Made by a program: the position numbers and the translations under genes
Assembly (NCBI GenBank): GCA_050084985.1
Contig: JBITNC010000001.1
Span: 62,001 to 126,000, forward strand
DNA from: Nageia nagi
Lineage: Eukaryota > Pinophyta
DNA: 64,000 nucleotides
Reading direction: 5' to 3'
Notes under the pieces: model-generated
Databases searched by the model: none
What the model saw: only the letters and a program-made list of their open reading frames with translations
Told to the model about the DNA's origin: nothing
In this document: in pieces, positions 1-11,544 of the stretch
How positions within the stretch are numbered: position 1 is the first letter of the stretch
Layout: each line of letters opens with the position of its first letter

Positions 1-73
1 TTATCTACAAGTTTAAGCAAGAAGTTGCTCCTAGTAGATTGATAGAATTCAACCCTAGAATATTGTTAAATTT

Positions 74-271
74 TATAGCTTTTGTCATTTCTTGGGATCA
101 ATAATAACAAATTATTCTTCCCATTTGAACTGGAAGTCAATGTTCTTTCCCTACCATATTCCATTCATTTCACCTACCTAGAACATCATTAAAACTCATA
201 GCTTCTATCATTATTTGGGGTTGAGAGCAACCAATTGCTCTTCCCTTTGAATTGGAAGTCAATGTTCTTCT
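74..271. repeat. Direct duplication, about 77 bp, two copies
   Basis: Positions 74-150 and 196-271 are imperfect direct copies about 121 bp apart. Both carry a 'tatagctt..tcatt..ttggg' start and a 'gaa(c/t)tggaagtcaatgttctt' end. The copies differ at many positions, so this is an old tandem duplication. Confidence 0.6.
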
Positions 272-960
272 TCCAATTACACTCATTACCATCAACCCAC
301 AAATCAAACATGTTATACAATATTCCATATCCCTTGCACAAATTTATCATAAAAAATAAAAATATATTGAAACAAAGAAAAAATATAACAATAAATGAAT
401 ATATAGCTAGCATAACCATCATGTTGTGTTTCATCACATCAAATTAAAAAAAAAAATCAATCAAAATAATTATTCAATCTTGAGAGGCACCATAACACTG
501 TTATGTGGCAAATCAAAGTAAACCTACCAAATAGCAAAATTGGTTCTATGTTTCTTAATATATACAATCATAAACCTTACACCTAGTCAAAACTAGAACA
601 ATTAATATTGTGCATAACATTAATTAACTTATAAATATCCTTGTTTATAATCGTTGTGTCTCTTTAAATATCCTCATTATTATGTTTTAAATATTATCTT
701 TTTTTATCTCCATCATCTAAAGAGATGTCATACCATCACTATATGACACATCAAATTAAGCCTATAATCAATTAGCAATCATGGTTTTGAGTCTCTTAAG
801 AATAAGGAACAAAGATAATTATATATTTTTTGTCATCTATCATTGTGCCAATATCTTTCTTACTATCTCATTGATTAGTAGGTAGATACTTGACTTGTTA
901 TTTAGGCCTTATACAACCTAACAATTCCTGATCTTAAATGGATATTTTTATAATGATATT

Positions 961-2760
961 TGCAAAAGACTCATCAATAGTCAAAAATCAAATCCTTATC
1001 CATCTTAAGGGGAACCATAATGCTAATATCTACATCATTCTTGAATTAATACCATGATCAAATAGTAAGAACATGGTTATAACGCTTTTAAGATGTACCT
1101 AAACTAAGTGCAAAACATTATCAATTGCAAAATCAAAAGTTATATGTCTACTCATGAATGGGGTAATTCTAGTTAACCATAACCTAAAATAAGATATTTA
1201 TTTTCCACATCAATCAATCAGATTGTGAATATTAGATACTTATGTGTATTTAATGTTTATCAAAAATACCCATGTTTGTTAATCATTTTTTTCATCTTCA
1301 CACTCAACTTAGGTTGTCTCTTTCTACCTTAATATTTGAAGGGGAATACATTTAACTTACTATTAAGTCTTTCTCAATATGAAAATCCTAATCATGGAAA
1401 GGCATGATTCTAATGATTTTTGCAAAATATCATCATGAAACCCATTCTACTAGGATAAGAGTAGAATAATCAAAATCAAATTGTATATACAAAATAAGCT
1501 TCTTATCACATATTAGCTTCAAAATGGCATATGGAGATGAACTAGAGTATCGTCACATACCTACCTCATAACAACATATAGTATGGAGATAAACACAAGT
1601 ATAATTTTAATTTACAACATCATTATTTTCAAAAGACATCAATTTCAAAAGCCAAAAGTTCATATTCGATCATGACTAGGGCAACTATGATTTCCCATGA
1701 CCCAAACACAAACCATTGGTATTCACATTTGAAAATTGATGTTGCAAGATAAATTCATCTAATAAGGTTAGTCAAAATAAATTTATCATATAATAAGTAA
1801 TGTGATTTTTTTCTTTCTTGCAAAATATTATTGTCGAACCTTTTGGGATATTAGAAAACATTTGAACTTAAACATGTATACCTAAAAAGACTTCCTATCA
1901 CATACCTGCCTTAAAATGATATATGTAGATGAACTAGAGTATCATCACATACTTGTCTTAGATAATGACATATGTAGATAGACACAAATACAACTTTAGG
2001 ATGCATCCTACATAATTACTACAATCCAAACTTAGTCAATTACAAGAAAACATGAATCATACTTAATTATGGATGTGATAATTAAGTTTGATGATACCAT
2101 AAGATGAAGCTATATGAAAACCTCATTAAAAAATTAACTGACAAAACATTTGAGTGATAAGGATAAAATAAATAAATAATAAATTTATGCCAAATGTAAA
2201 ACAAAAATAAATATAATACAAAATTGTAAGACCTCTTTCTAGGAACACATCAACAAATTATTAGAAATGGAAACAAAAAAAAAGTGTAAAAATAAAAGGA
2301 ACAAGCTTTTCACTTGATTACTTGACCAAAGCCAAGTGTTTTGAAAAAACTAAACCTCATGAGTAATTCTAAATTCAAAAAATGACCCTTCTTTGGATAG
2401 ACAAAATAAGTATGGGTTTGGATATGACTAAAAATATTGAATGAACTTTTGCATAAGATTATCATGTAACCTAACTGCTAGGACCAAAAGTAGAGCAATC
2501 AAAATATTGTATTCGTAAAGTAATTTCTTTATCACATGTTAGCTTCAGCATATGATTGATGACATAGAGACTTTTCATGTACCTACCACAAATAGCACAC
2601 AGTATAGTGATATCGACAAGTTTCACTTTGATAATACAACCACATTACTTTCAAAATGCATCAAACACAAAAGATTAAATGATGAATTTAATCATAATTC
2701 AATCAATCAAATTTGGCTTATTCATAGAGAATAGGTTAATTCAAAACATTGAATAAAATT
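961..2760 (+). repeat. Spaced degenerate repeat units in 3' region
   Basis: Units anchored at about 961, 1421, 1819 and 2450 repeat a common order: TGCAAAA- or TGCATAAG-like start, 'catcatga', 'aaaatcaaat/aatattgta', 'cttatcacat', 'tagctt', 'tagagt/agactt', 'caaaatgca/aaagacatc', and 'aaaag(a/c)'. Spacing is uneven (about 460, 400 and 630 bp) and divergence is high. The same unit occurs at 43238 and 43997. Tandem repeats between pol and the 3' LTR are known from Tat-lineage elements such as Retand, which supports the assignment. Confidence 0.55.
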
Positions 2761-2849
2761 CAAAGATATAATTCCAATACTTGAGTGCACCCCCATTCAA
2801 TAGGTAAATTTTTTGAATTATCTTCCATCTATAAAATAGCAAATAATTC

Positions 2850-2862
2850 AAAAAGGGACAAA
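2850..2862 (+). promoter_or_regulatory. Polypurine tract of Tat-like copy
   Basis: All-purine run except for one C (AAAAAGGGACAAA) directly before a TGTAGA start. A polypurine tract primes plus-strand DNA synthesis and marks the 3' LTR boundary. The matching place at 44393-44410 has a similar purine run before TGTAGACACC. Confidence 0.5.
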
Positions 2863-3624
2863 TGTAGAAACCTAAAAAATGTACCTTTCACTTATGACAC
2901 ATTAAATGTACTCCTCACCCTCCTCCCAATGTTTTAAAAGATGAAGAAAATGGAGATACAATTTATGATTTATGTTCATGTGAATATTTAAAAAATTATT
3001 GAAAATTCTTAAACAAAAATTACTTGATGAGACTCACTCTAATGACATGGTATGTACAGTCAACATCTTAGGTAGCATCCCAATCAGCATCCAAGTTTGC
3101 ATATTAATCAACAAATACTTAGTCAATGATTAACCAAGTATAATTGGCACTAAAAATATAAATATATATATACTATGCTCACATAAGTTATTAAATTGAA
3201 TTATTATCCCTGCTTATCTCCAAGGTGAGTCACGTAACCTATTCATAAGCTTAAAAATAGGAGATTCCTCTCCTTATTTTCTTGGTTTGTATGGATAAAA
3301 TTGAGTTTTACTTTGTGATATTTCTAAATAATGAAGTTTATTAAATATATTACTATAACAACATTATCCAAAAATAGTATTGATTTTTGCTACAAAACAA
3401 GCTACAGGAGAATGAATTAAGGGACCCAAAATTGAGAGAGTAGAAGACTTATGCTAGAATATTTAGAGAAGAATTCAAGCATGGCATTATGAAGTACTTT
3501 CTTATTTAAAGTTTATGATATATATTATTATCCACTTGTTATCATGGAATATGTTTTATAATCACTAACATATTAATGTGTGTAAAGTGTGTTTTTGTTG
3601 AGAATTTGCAAATTGCATATTGAT
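2863..3624 (+). mobile_element. E3 left LTR, first part (split by E1)
   Basis: Begins TGTAGAAACC after a polypurine tract and stops at the TTGAT target duplication of E1. It continues at 15712-15975. Without E1 the LTR is about 1,026 bp, close to the about 986 bp of the LTR at 44411-53839, which also begins TGTAGA. The two are very diverged, and I rest the pairing on ends, length and flanks rather than a full alignment. Confidence 0.5.
3620..3624. repeat. Target-site duplication of E1, left (TTGAT)
   Basis: TTGAT directly before the E1 5' LTR. The identical TTGAT follows the 3' LTR at 15707-15711. A 5-bp duplication is the usual size for LTR element integration. Confidence 0.9.
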
Positions 3625-4355
3625 TGATCCAAATTGGATCATGTCAAGCTATCTTTTTAGGATTAGTACTCAATCCAAAGGTACCTATGCTTGTAGATAG
3701 ACCAAATATCAAAATATAGAGTTGATCAATATTCAATTTTAGGCCACCAACAACATGTAAAAATATGAATCTAGACCACCATCGGCATACAATTTGATGA
3801 GTAGTTGTGGGAGTCGAAGGGATGTTGATGTGTTGGGAAGAGGAATTATTTCAACTTCCATAACTAATGTCAAGAAGGCATTTTTGAGGTGATTTTAGGA
3901 TTATTAAAGAGCATGCCACCCCCTTTAGTTATTCAATGGGAGTTTTGAGAGAGTTAGGATTTTGGGATTGCAAGATTTGAAGGAAGACCAAGAGTCATTC
4001 CAAAATTTTGTAGTTTTGAGATTGAAATTTCTTCTTGCTATAGGAGGTTATAGTAATTGTATGATATTGTATTGCCATTATGTTGATGGTATTTCTCTAT
4101 GCATGTATATTGTAATATCCATAGACAATGAGAAGAGAAGGCTTCAATTTAATGATGGATTAGCCCACATTGGGTGAACCAGGGTAAAATCATTATCTTG
4201 ATCTTGTTGTGTTTGAGATTGCTAATTTATGGTTCACATTGTATATTTTTCAAATTTATATGCAATTTTTATAATCTCATAATTATTAACTATTTTCATT
4301 CAAATCTATAAATGAGGATTTGAGTATACTATAAGCATCTGATGATTACAGATCA
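3625..4355 (+). mobile_element. E1 5' LTR (731 bp)
   Basis: Starts TGATCCAAATTGG and ends GATTACAGATCA. It aligns along its whole length with 14976-15706. An open frame of 71 codons at 3962-4177 lies inside it and has a diverged counterpart in the other LTR, so I do not treat it as a gene. Confidence 0.92.
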
Positions 4356-4357
4356 CA

Positions 4358-4369
4358 TGGTATCAAAGC
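4358..4369 (+). promoter_or_regulatory. E1 primer-binding site (initiator tRNA-Met)
   Basis: TGGTATCAAAGC, two bases after the 5' LTR, differs at one position from TGGTATCAGAGC, the usual plant site pairing with the 3' end of initiator tRNA-Met. Confidence 0.85.
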
Positions 4370-4499
4370 TTATGCTACCAAAATTTGGGGCTAGAATTTT
4401 GGGAATTCCACATAGCTAGCAATGTGAAATTTGATGTTTGGAAGGAGATTTCAAAGGCCTGAGTTGATTCTAGAGGATTTTGAGATTAGTTGAAAGGGT

Positions 4500-4640
4500 A
4501 GAGTAAAGAAATGGATAATGCAAAGGAGCAATAGTTGCCTATACGTACCATGATGGATGCTAATTTTGTAAGAAGGTTTTTGGAAATGGAGAATCACTTG
4601 GCTTAATTAGATGAGTTGTTTGACTTTTGAATCAAATACA
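4500..4640 (+). pseudogene. E1 gag N-terminal relic
   Basis: Starting from ATG at about 4511, the frame reads MDNAKEQ, a stop, then a run including FVRRFLEMENHLA and a stop. This resembles the polar, helical start of plant Gypsy gag proteins. Capsid and zinc-knuckle parts are not seen, and were probably removed or separated by the E2 insertion. Recognition is weak and rests mainly on position after the primer-binding site. Confidence 0.4.
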
Positions 4641-6089
4641 AATATCAATTAAGATATATGATATAGTTGTAATACCTATTGAAAGACCTTATGGGTTGCC
4701 ATCTACCAAATTGGCCCTCTTCTATGCCCTTAGCTGATGTGGTTTGTGTGAAAAATGGGGTGAGAGAGGCAATATTTGGAGATGCATTATTATCTCCCTT
4801 TGGCATCATGCAATTGTCTCCCACTCTACATTTCTAACTGTGATGCCTCCCTCTCCATTTCTACATGGTGGCCTTCTCTTTAGTCTCATATTAGCATGAA
4901 TGTTTAATAGTGCACCAAAACCTTACATGGCCCTTTGTCAATGCCTCTGCTTAGTCATTTGAATCATGGGCATCTCCCCTTCAAATACATTTCCTCAAAA
5001 CCCTTATTTTTCTCTAACCAAGGTGTTGGGTTTCACAACCCCCATGGTTTCTACTCTTCCCTCATGACCATTGAAATCATTTGCTACAAATCTACCCTCA
5101 TGGTCCCTTCAATCCTTGCAGTCCCTCTCCACCACTATCTTGCCCCTATGTGTAACATTTCTCCTTTGACTTGTGGCCCCTCTTTTTTTTCTTTCTCCCT
5201 CTCCATATTTCTTGTGGTATGGTCAACTCAACTTCTCTCTAAATTTATTTAAGGAGAGGACATTTAATTTTTTTTTGGTAGTTACCCATTAACTCTTTAT
5301 CATTGCTCTTAGTCTATCCATTCCTTATTACCTTGTCCTTGAACTATGTCAGGGTAACAATCCTTTTTTTAAGTTCACTTAAAGTAAACTATAACTCCAA
5401 AAATTAATGCTTAGAGTGTTTTTTTAAGTTTCTTGGACTGAAAACTTAAAGTTTTTTTTTTACTTGGAGTGAACTCTACTTTAAAATTTAATGCTCATCG
5501 TCATTTTTTTTTAAATCATTTTTTTTTCCCTTGAAAACCTCCATTATACCTAAAATCTGACTTAAGAGTATTCTTTAAGGATTACTTGGAGTGCTTGGAT
5601 AAAATTGCATTGATTATATTTGAATTTTTCTTTTAAGTATTAGTAAGAGCATAATGGCCTATTAATTGCTTACTTGCTTAGATAGAGAAAGTTAATTCTT
5701 TGAAGTAGATAATTTTTAAAGCCTAAAATTAATTTATTTTAGCATTTTTTAATGCTTATTTTTAAATTTTTTTGGTATTAATATTTTCTAAGTATTTATT
5801 GAAACTATAAATAATAGTGCAAAAATGATAGGAACTTTTTTTAAGTAAAAGGAGGGGAAATATTGAATTCCTTACTTACAAGGTCTAGATCCTTTATACT
5901 TAGAATCTCTTATGCTTAAATGATGCATGTTTAGTACTTAAATGTTTAAGTTAATGATACATGCTTAAAACTTCTTTTTTTTTGTGATGCATGCTTAAGG
6001 ACTTAAATTTTTAAGTTAGATGCTTAAGACTTCTTTTATTTCTTAAATCAAATAATGCATGCTTATTACTTAAAATCTTAAGTTATGAT
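4641..6089. other. Unassigned stretch between E1 gag and E2 leader
   Basis: 4641-5250 is richer in C and T than its surroundings and has a 105-codon + strand frame at 4935-5252 with no family resemblance. 5251-6089 is AT-rich with T-runs and several 'atgcatgctta'-like motifs around 5930-6065. The missing 5' LTR of E2 should lie here, but no stretch matches the E2 3' LTR. Confidence 0.4.
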
Positions 6090-6900
6090 GCAATCTACTT
6101 TCTTATGCAAGAATAAACTTGTGCAAAATTAGGATTGGTGTAATAATGTCCTTTAAGGGTCTGTAAACAAAACCCATTAGACACATAGGTTTCAAATTTT
6201 TGAATGGATGATGCTCTTTTACTTCATGTTTCACATTTTGATTTATTTGCTTATGCAAACAAAAATGCAAACATTGAAATGAGTAACCCTCTAAAATGAA
6301 CACATTCACATGTACATTCCATAACATAAATTATTTAGGGAGCCATGAGGTGAGGATAGGATAGTTTGTACTTATCAATTACCTCTAATCCTTTGTTGGT
6401 CTGGATATAACTCTAATAGGTGGATAGCCATGTGTGTAGTGATACCACATGTCCACATTCCATTCAAAGATTATCCTGATAATCTATAAGGATAACTTGA
6501 AACCTAATCAAGATTAATAATTTGGCCATTCCAATATACATCATAACATTGAAAAATAGTAGTACTTCTCCTTATGAGAGTATAATACTGACCAAGGTGA
6601 ACTGGTTGAGGATTGGTAGTACTTGGGCTCCTCTTGTGTGGGCATATAGGTGAAGGCTTGATTTTTAGACAAAAAAACAAGCCTCAATAATGTCACTTTA
6701 CATCTATGATTCTTAAGATGAGAAATGTATTTGGGTATATGGATTATTATTTGAGTTATAAAATATTTGTACTTGTGAATCAAATCAAGCATGTCTCTAG
6801 TGTTAAATTTAACATGTATTATTTACTTGGTTAAAACTTAACATATAATATTATTTATTGAACCACATGCTTATTACTTTTTCACATCCTTGTGTAGTAA

Positions 6901-7713
6901 ATGGGAGACTCCTTTTTACCCAAATACATTCTTGATAGTTCCAACTTTGGGATTTGGGAACCTTGGATGAGAGTTGAATTGTAGGCAAGGAAGCTTTGGC
7001 AAACAATGTATAAGAACCTTATACCTCCTATAGATGATAAGACACTAGAGGATTACAACATAAAGAATGAATTGGTAACCTCTATGATATTTTATGCAAT
7101 TTTAGATGATGTGCTTCTAATATTTTCCTCTTAAACCTTGGCAAAGGAAGCTTGGGATAAGCTTAAGAAAATCTACCTTAGTTTAAAGTTTTCTAGAAAA
7201 TTTAACATTCTCTAAAAATTGCTTCAATCTTTTCAAGGAAAAGGTGAAAATGTTTCCATCTACTTGAACAAAATCATTGACCTAAAATCCAACTTGTTGC
7301 TTATGGGTGCAATTGGATTGATGAAGAGTTCATTGATCTTCATCATTCTTTAAAACTTTTCTTCAAAATTTGAAAACTTTGTGATGATTATGGAAACAAG
7401 GCTTGATGATGAAGAAGAAGTCTTCTCCCTTAAGAACCTTTCTAGGCTCCTTTTGAAGCATGAGAAAACCCTTAACAAAAAGGTATTGATTTTTTCTCCT
7501 AAAGATAATAATGTTGCTCTAGGAGCAACTAAAACTCCTTTTAAGAAGAATATCAACCATTATAAGAAATATTATCCTTATTCCAATAAAAGATTTGAGA
7601 AAAGAGGTAATGACAACAATGGTAACAATAGAAACAATGGCAACAATAACCACTTCAAGCAAAGAGATAGAAAAGGAAAAATAAATAATCTATATTCTAA
7701 AGAAAAGTTTTGA
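6901..7713 (+). pseudogene. E2 gag (UBN2-type Copia gag), degenerate
   Basis: Begins ATG with residues MGDSFLPKYILDSSNFGIWE, the usual opening of Copia gag (a Y/F-x-x-W motif near the start). Capsid-like helices follow, including KEAWDKLKKIYLS and a segment ending EEEVFSLKNLSRLL. The last part (7381-7713) is open and basic, with Asn-rich runs near 7610-7650. Stops interrupt the first 150 codons, several readable as changed Trp or Gln codons. No intact CCHC zinc knuckle is visible. Gag forms the particle that packages element RNA. E6 has the same protein at 47712-48540. Confidence 0.8.
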
Positions 7714-7859
7714 TGGTAATTATAACTATTATGTTATCTAAGATCACAAATAAGTTGATTAATACAAAAAAAAAAAGAGAAAAATAACAAAGGAAATGGA
7801 AATGTAAAGAACTTCAAAGGAAAGAAGAATATTCAAGCTAGTTTTGTTGCAATAGTCTA

Positions 7860-9060
7860 CTCCATGTCTCACACTTTTTCACTTGATTGGATTGTTAACT
7901 CTAATTACACTAATCACCTATGTTTTGAAATAGAAAAGTTTGAGAACTTTCACAAGTATAGAAAAGATGCAATTATGATAGGTGATAACTTTACCCTTGA
8001 AATCCAAGGAATTAGAGTATGTTGATTCATGGTAAGGTTCTTGATAATGTGCTTTATGTTCCTAAGCTTATGATGAACCTTCTCTTTATGATCTAAGTTG
8101 CTAGAAAAGGGTACTCGCTTGAATTTTACTCTCAACCCTAGTGCATAAGAAAGGACTTGTCATGTTGGTTAAAAGGTCAGTAAAATATGATCTCTACATT
8201 ATGAATTAAGTTCCAAAAAAGATGTTTCTTGCTACAAATATGTATTCTAGAGGCAATCTTTGGCACCAACATTTAGGGCATCTTAACCACAAAAGTATTC
8301 AATTCATGAAAGACCAAGAACTTATGGAAGGTTTTCCTTCAATTTTTTCTTCAATTGGTCTATATGAGAAGTGCATTCTTAGCAATATGCATAGATAAAA
8401 GTTTGAAAATGATAAGGCAACAAGAGTATCTCAACCTCTTCAACTTGTGTATTTAGATTTAATGGATCCATTTTAGACTAAGTTGCTTAAAGAAGCGTCT
8501 TATATCTTGACCTTCATTGATGACTTTAGTAGAATGACCTTTCAGTATATACTTGAGCATAAAGATCAAACCTTTGAGAGTTTTAAGGTTTTTAAGGCCT
8601 TAGTTGAAAATCAAACTAACCCTAAAATCAAGATGTTGAAATTAGATAATGGGGAAGAATATAATAGCAATGAGTTCAATAACTATTATGCTAAGCATGG
8701 AATCAAAAGGCAATTTACAATTCTGTACACTCTTTAGCAGCATGTGTTACTAAAAGGTAAAATAGAATAATTATGGAAATGGCTAGATGCATGTTGGGTA
8801 ATCTTCCTAGTTTCTTATGGGGTGAAGTAGTAAGCACTGCTATTTATACCTTGAATAGGTGTCCCACAAAAGTTGTTTAAGTTAAAACTCCTTTTAAGGC
8901 ATGGTCAAGAAGAAAACCTAACATTTCTCACTTTAGGGTGTTTGGTTGTGAAGAATTCTCTTACATTATTTCTAAGAAAAAAGAAAAGTTGGATAAAAGA
9001 ATAAAAAATGCATCTTTATGAGTTATTACAATCAACATAAAGGTTATAGGTCTACTCTCC
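7860..9060 (+). pseudogene. E2 protease and integrase region, degenerate
   Basis: The protease motif reads WIVNSNYTNH at about 7888; Copia proteases normally have an Asp-Ser-Gly there, so the catalytic Asp is lost. The pre-integrase zinc finger follows (LWHQHLGHLNH at about 8259 and CEKC-like residues near 8370). The integrase core includes a DLMD stretch (about 8455), FIDDFSR (about 8513) and KLDNGEEYNS (about 8636), which supply catalytic Asp positions. The usual ENGVAERKNR segment with the catalytic Glu is destroyed near 8738-8770. A TAG at 8735-8737 replaces the first Gln of the usual Pro-Gln-Gln. E6 keeps that Gln and loses the second. Confidence 0.82.
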
Positions 9061-9289
9061 ATCCTATAAAGCTATGTTTATTTCAAAGAATGTAAAGTTC
9101 AATGAACTTTTTGAAGAATCTACTTTTAATGAGGATATTGATGATCCAAAGGACTCTTCAGTTACACCTAGCTAGTTAGATATTGATGTAGATAAGTAAC
9201 CTCAAAAACAAAACTCTCCAACTCAAAGGGTAATAAGTAGCATGAATTTGAACAAATTATTATTTTCCAAAATTGACAATAAGCATGAG

Positions 9290-10010
9290 CCCTCAACCTT
9301 CAAAGAAGCTTCTAAGCATGAGTGCTATATGGAAGCCAAAAAAGTGGAATATGAGGCACTTATGAAAAATAAAACTTGGGATTTAGTTCCTTATCTCAAT
9401 GAGAAGATGTGATTGGCAATAATTAGATCTTCAAGGTCAAATTCAATTCTATTAGGGATATTAGAAATACAAGGCAAGGTTAGTATCTAAAGGTTTTGCT
9501 CAAAAATATGATGTAGATTATGAGAAAACCTTTGCTCCTATGGAAAAGATGCCTACTATGAGAAATATCCTTGCTCTTTTTTCATCTCAAGGATGGAAAG
9601 TTTTTCAACTTGACATCAAGAGTGCATTTCTTAATGGTGACTTAGATATAGAAATCTTCATGAATCAATTAGAAGGGTTCATTATGGAAGGCAAATAATC
9701 CTTTTTATGTAAGCTAGAGAAGTCATTATATGGACTTAAGCAAGCACCTAGAGCTTGGTACAAGAAGATTTCAAGGTATTTTGTAAACATTTATTTCTCC
9801 AAGTGTTTTTCTAACTCTAATCTATATGTGCTAACTCAAGGAAAATACATGGTCTTGATTCTCCTTTATGTGGATGATCTTTTGATTACAAGGAGCAATG
9901 ATAAAATCATTCAAAGGTGCATATCCAAATTTAAGGCAATATTTGAAATAATTGATCTTAGTCTCTTGCACTACTATATTGGAATGTAAGTGTATTAATA
10001 CAATCATTGT
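9290..10010 (+). pseudogene. E2 reverse transcriptase, degenerate
   Basis: Copia-type RT (RVT_2). The segment reads KTFAPMEKMPT, then GWKVFQLDIKSAFLNGDL at about 9592, SLYGLKQAPRAWY at about 9724 and the active site LYVDDLLIT at about 9864. The YVDD catalytic pair is intact. Several stops and frameshifts lie elsewhere, such as a TAA at about 9696 and disruption near 9410. RT copies element RNA into cDNA in the particle. Confidence 0.87.
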
Positions 10011-10129
10011 ACTTATCTTATTCAATCTAAATATATATTAGACATTTTGTAGAAATTTACAATGGAGGAGTGTAGATATGTTACGATCCCAATCTCCCTT
10101 GGAATCACTATTTCTCTGAGATCCAACTC

Positions 10130-10800
10130 TCAGTTAGCTGATGCTATAGCTTACAAGTAATTAATTGGTAGTCTTTTGTATTTGACTATATCCAGGCCAA
10201 ATATTACCTTTGTAGTGAATCTGATGGTACAATTCATGTAGAAACCTTATGTTGAGCATCTCCATGCTATTAAAAAAATTTTGAGGTATGTTGCAGGGAC
10301 TAAGGATCTTTCTTTCAAGTATTCTAAGTTGCCCTCATTTGTTTTCTCTATATTCTTAGATTTTGACTATGGGGGAGATAGAGATAATAAAAATCAACCT
10401 TTGCATATGTGTTTAGCATTGGTTTAGGTGCTATCTTTGGGATTCTAAGAAGCAACCCATTATTTCTCTTTCCACCATAGAAATTAAATACCATGCCATG
10501 TCTATTATAGCCTAGGAAGATATTTGGCTAAGGTATCTTCTAAAAGAAATTGGATATGAGAAAGCTAGCTCATTTATGATTTTTTCAAATAATAAATTGA
10601 CTATTTCTTTGGCTAAGAATCTTATATTCCATTAGAGAATAAAATATGTGGAAATATAGGCCTATTTTATCAAGGAGAAGGTTCTTGATGGCATCATACA
10701 CCTAGAGTATTATCCATTCAACTTGAACTTTGATAATTTGTGCACCAAGCCCCTATTAAAAGTTTAGTTCTATAAGCTTAGGAATGCTATTAGGTTGGTG
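10130..10800 (+). pseudogene. E2 RNase H, degenerate
   Basis: Reads IGSLLYLTISRPNI at about 10163, then KKILRYVAGTKDL at about 10275, typical of the junction between Copia RT and RNase H. After about 10380 the frame is shifted and stop-ridden, but a Copia-like end is recognisable near 10700-10790. RNase H removes the RNA strand of the replication hybrid. Confidence 0.78.
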
Positions 10801-11535
10801 AATTTTCCCTCAAGAGGGAGTGAAGTTTGAATTCTTGTGTTGAATTCATGTTTGTGATGACAACTTCACCTCTAGGAGGATTTTGTGCTATATAGTGTTG
10901 ATTTTGTTGTACACCTTCATGGTAAGTTCACTTTACATGAGGAACTTGTTGTATAAATTTTTAAAACAAAAAGATTGGCTAATCTAGCACTATTCAATTA
11001 TCTATGTGTGAAGAACTCTTATATGTATTTTGGCACTATTTAGTTATCCATATGTGAGGAACTCGTATGTGGATGCTCTATTTTGTAATGATAATCAACA
11101 CATATTTTATATACAATAGGTGACTATGAGTTTTGGCTTAGCATCTTTGTGATGACTTATAGTGCACCATTGATTAGTTTATGATGGAATTTGTGTGATT
11201 CATCTATCCTAGTTGATATGAATATGTTGCATCTAACTAATCTTGTTATTTGAGCTACTTATGACTTGCAGGTTCCTTTGAGATTGTAAGTTACTTACTT
11301 CAGGTATACAGGCTCTCAAAGACTCTTCATGAATTCTAATTGGATGACTAATTCATATATATTAAAATTGATTATGGTTAATGATTGTATTTGACAAAGT
11401 AGTGAGTCTCAAACTAGATCTTTGTTACTTCACAAATATGTAAAAAGTTCTCATCTTTGTTGTATCTATTTGAAGGAGAACTCTCTTACTTTCTCTCTTC
11501 CTTCTCTCTTATTAATTTTATCCCAATATTGCATT
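10801..11535 (+). other. E2 3' noncoding region
   Basis: About 0.73 kb between the end of pol and the polypurine tract, without a coding frame. It matches the corresponding part of E6 (51955-52635), for example 'gtacaccttcatggt' and 'gacttatagtgca(t/c)ca'. A purine stretch at about 10811-10823 is followed by TGAAGTTTGAATTC, which also recurs in E6, but it is not the LTR boundary. Confidence 0.65.
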
Positions 11536-11544
11536 AAGTGGGAG
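11536..11544 (+). promoter_or_regulatory. E2 polypurine tract
   Basis: AAGTGGGAG immediately before TGTTGG, the start of the 3' LTR. E6 has AAGAAGGAG in the same place. Confidence 0.75.

Larger units (their letters stand above)
1..2862 (+). other. 3' noncoding region of a Tat-like Gypsy copy
   Basis: AT-rich DNA with no credible coding region. The short open frames here are unrelated to any family I know. Its right part resembles 43200-44400, which lies upstream of another LTR of the same family. Shared landmarks are a TGCATAAGAT-type stretch, a 'cttatcacat' stretch, a 'caaaatgc(a/t)tcaa' stretch, then a purine-rich tract and an LTR starting TGTAGA. I read it as the region between pol and the 3' LTR of a neighbouring Tat element. 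The first 950 bases are assigned by continuity only. Confidence 0.5.

Noticed and set aside
3962-4177. 71-codon open frame on the + strand
   Set aside because: It lies wholly inside the E1 5' LTR, and its partner LTR has no matching intact frame.
4935-5252. 105-codon open frame, one of the longer ones in the window
   Set aside because: Composition follows the C/T-rich base content, there is no recognisable motif, and no neighbouring coding continuity.
10809-10825. AAGAGGGAGTGAAG as the E2 polypurine tract and start of its 3' LTR
   Set aside because: Alignment with E6, whose two LTRs define the boundary, places the LTR start at 11545 (AAGTGGGAG then TGTTGG).
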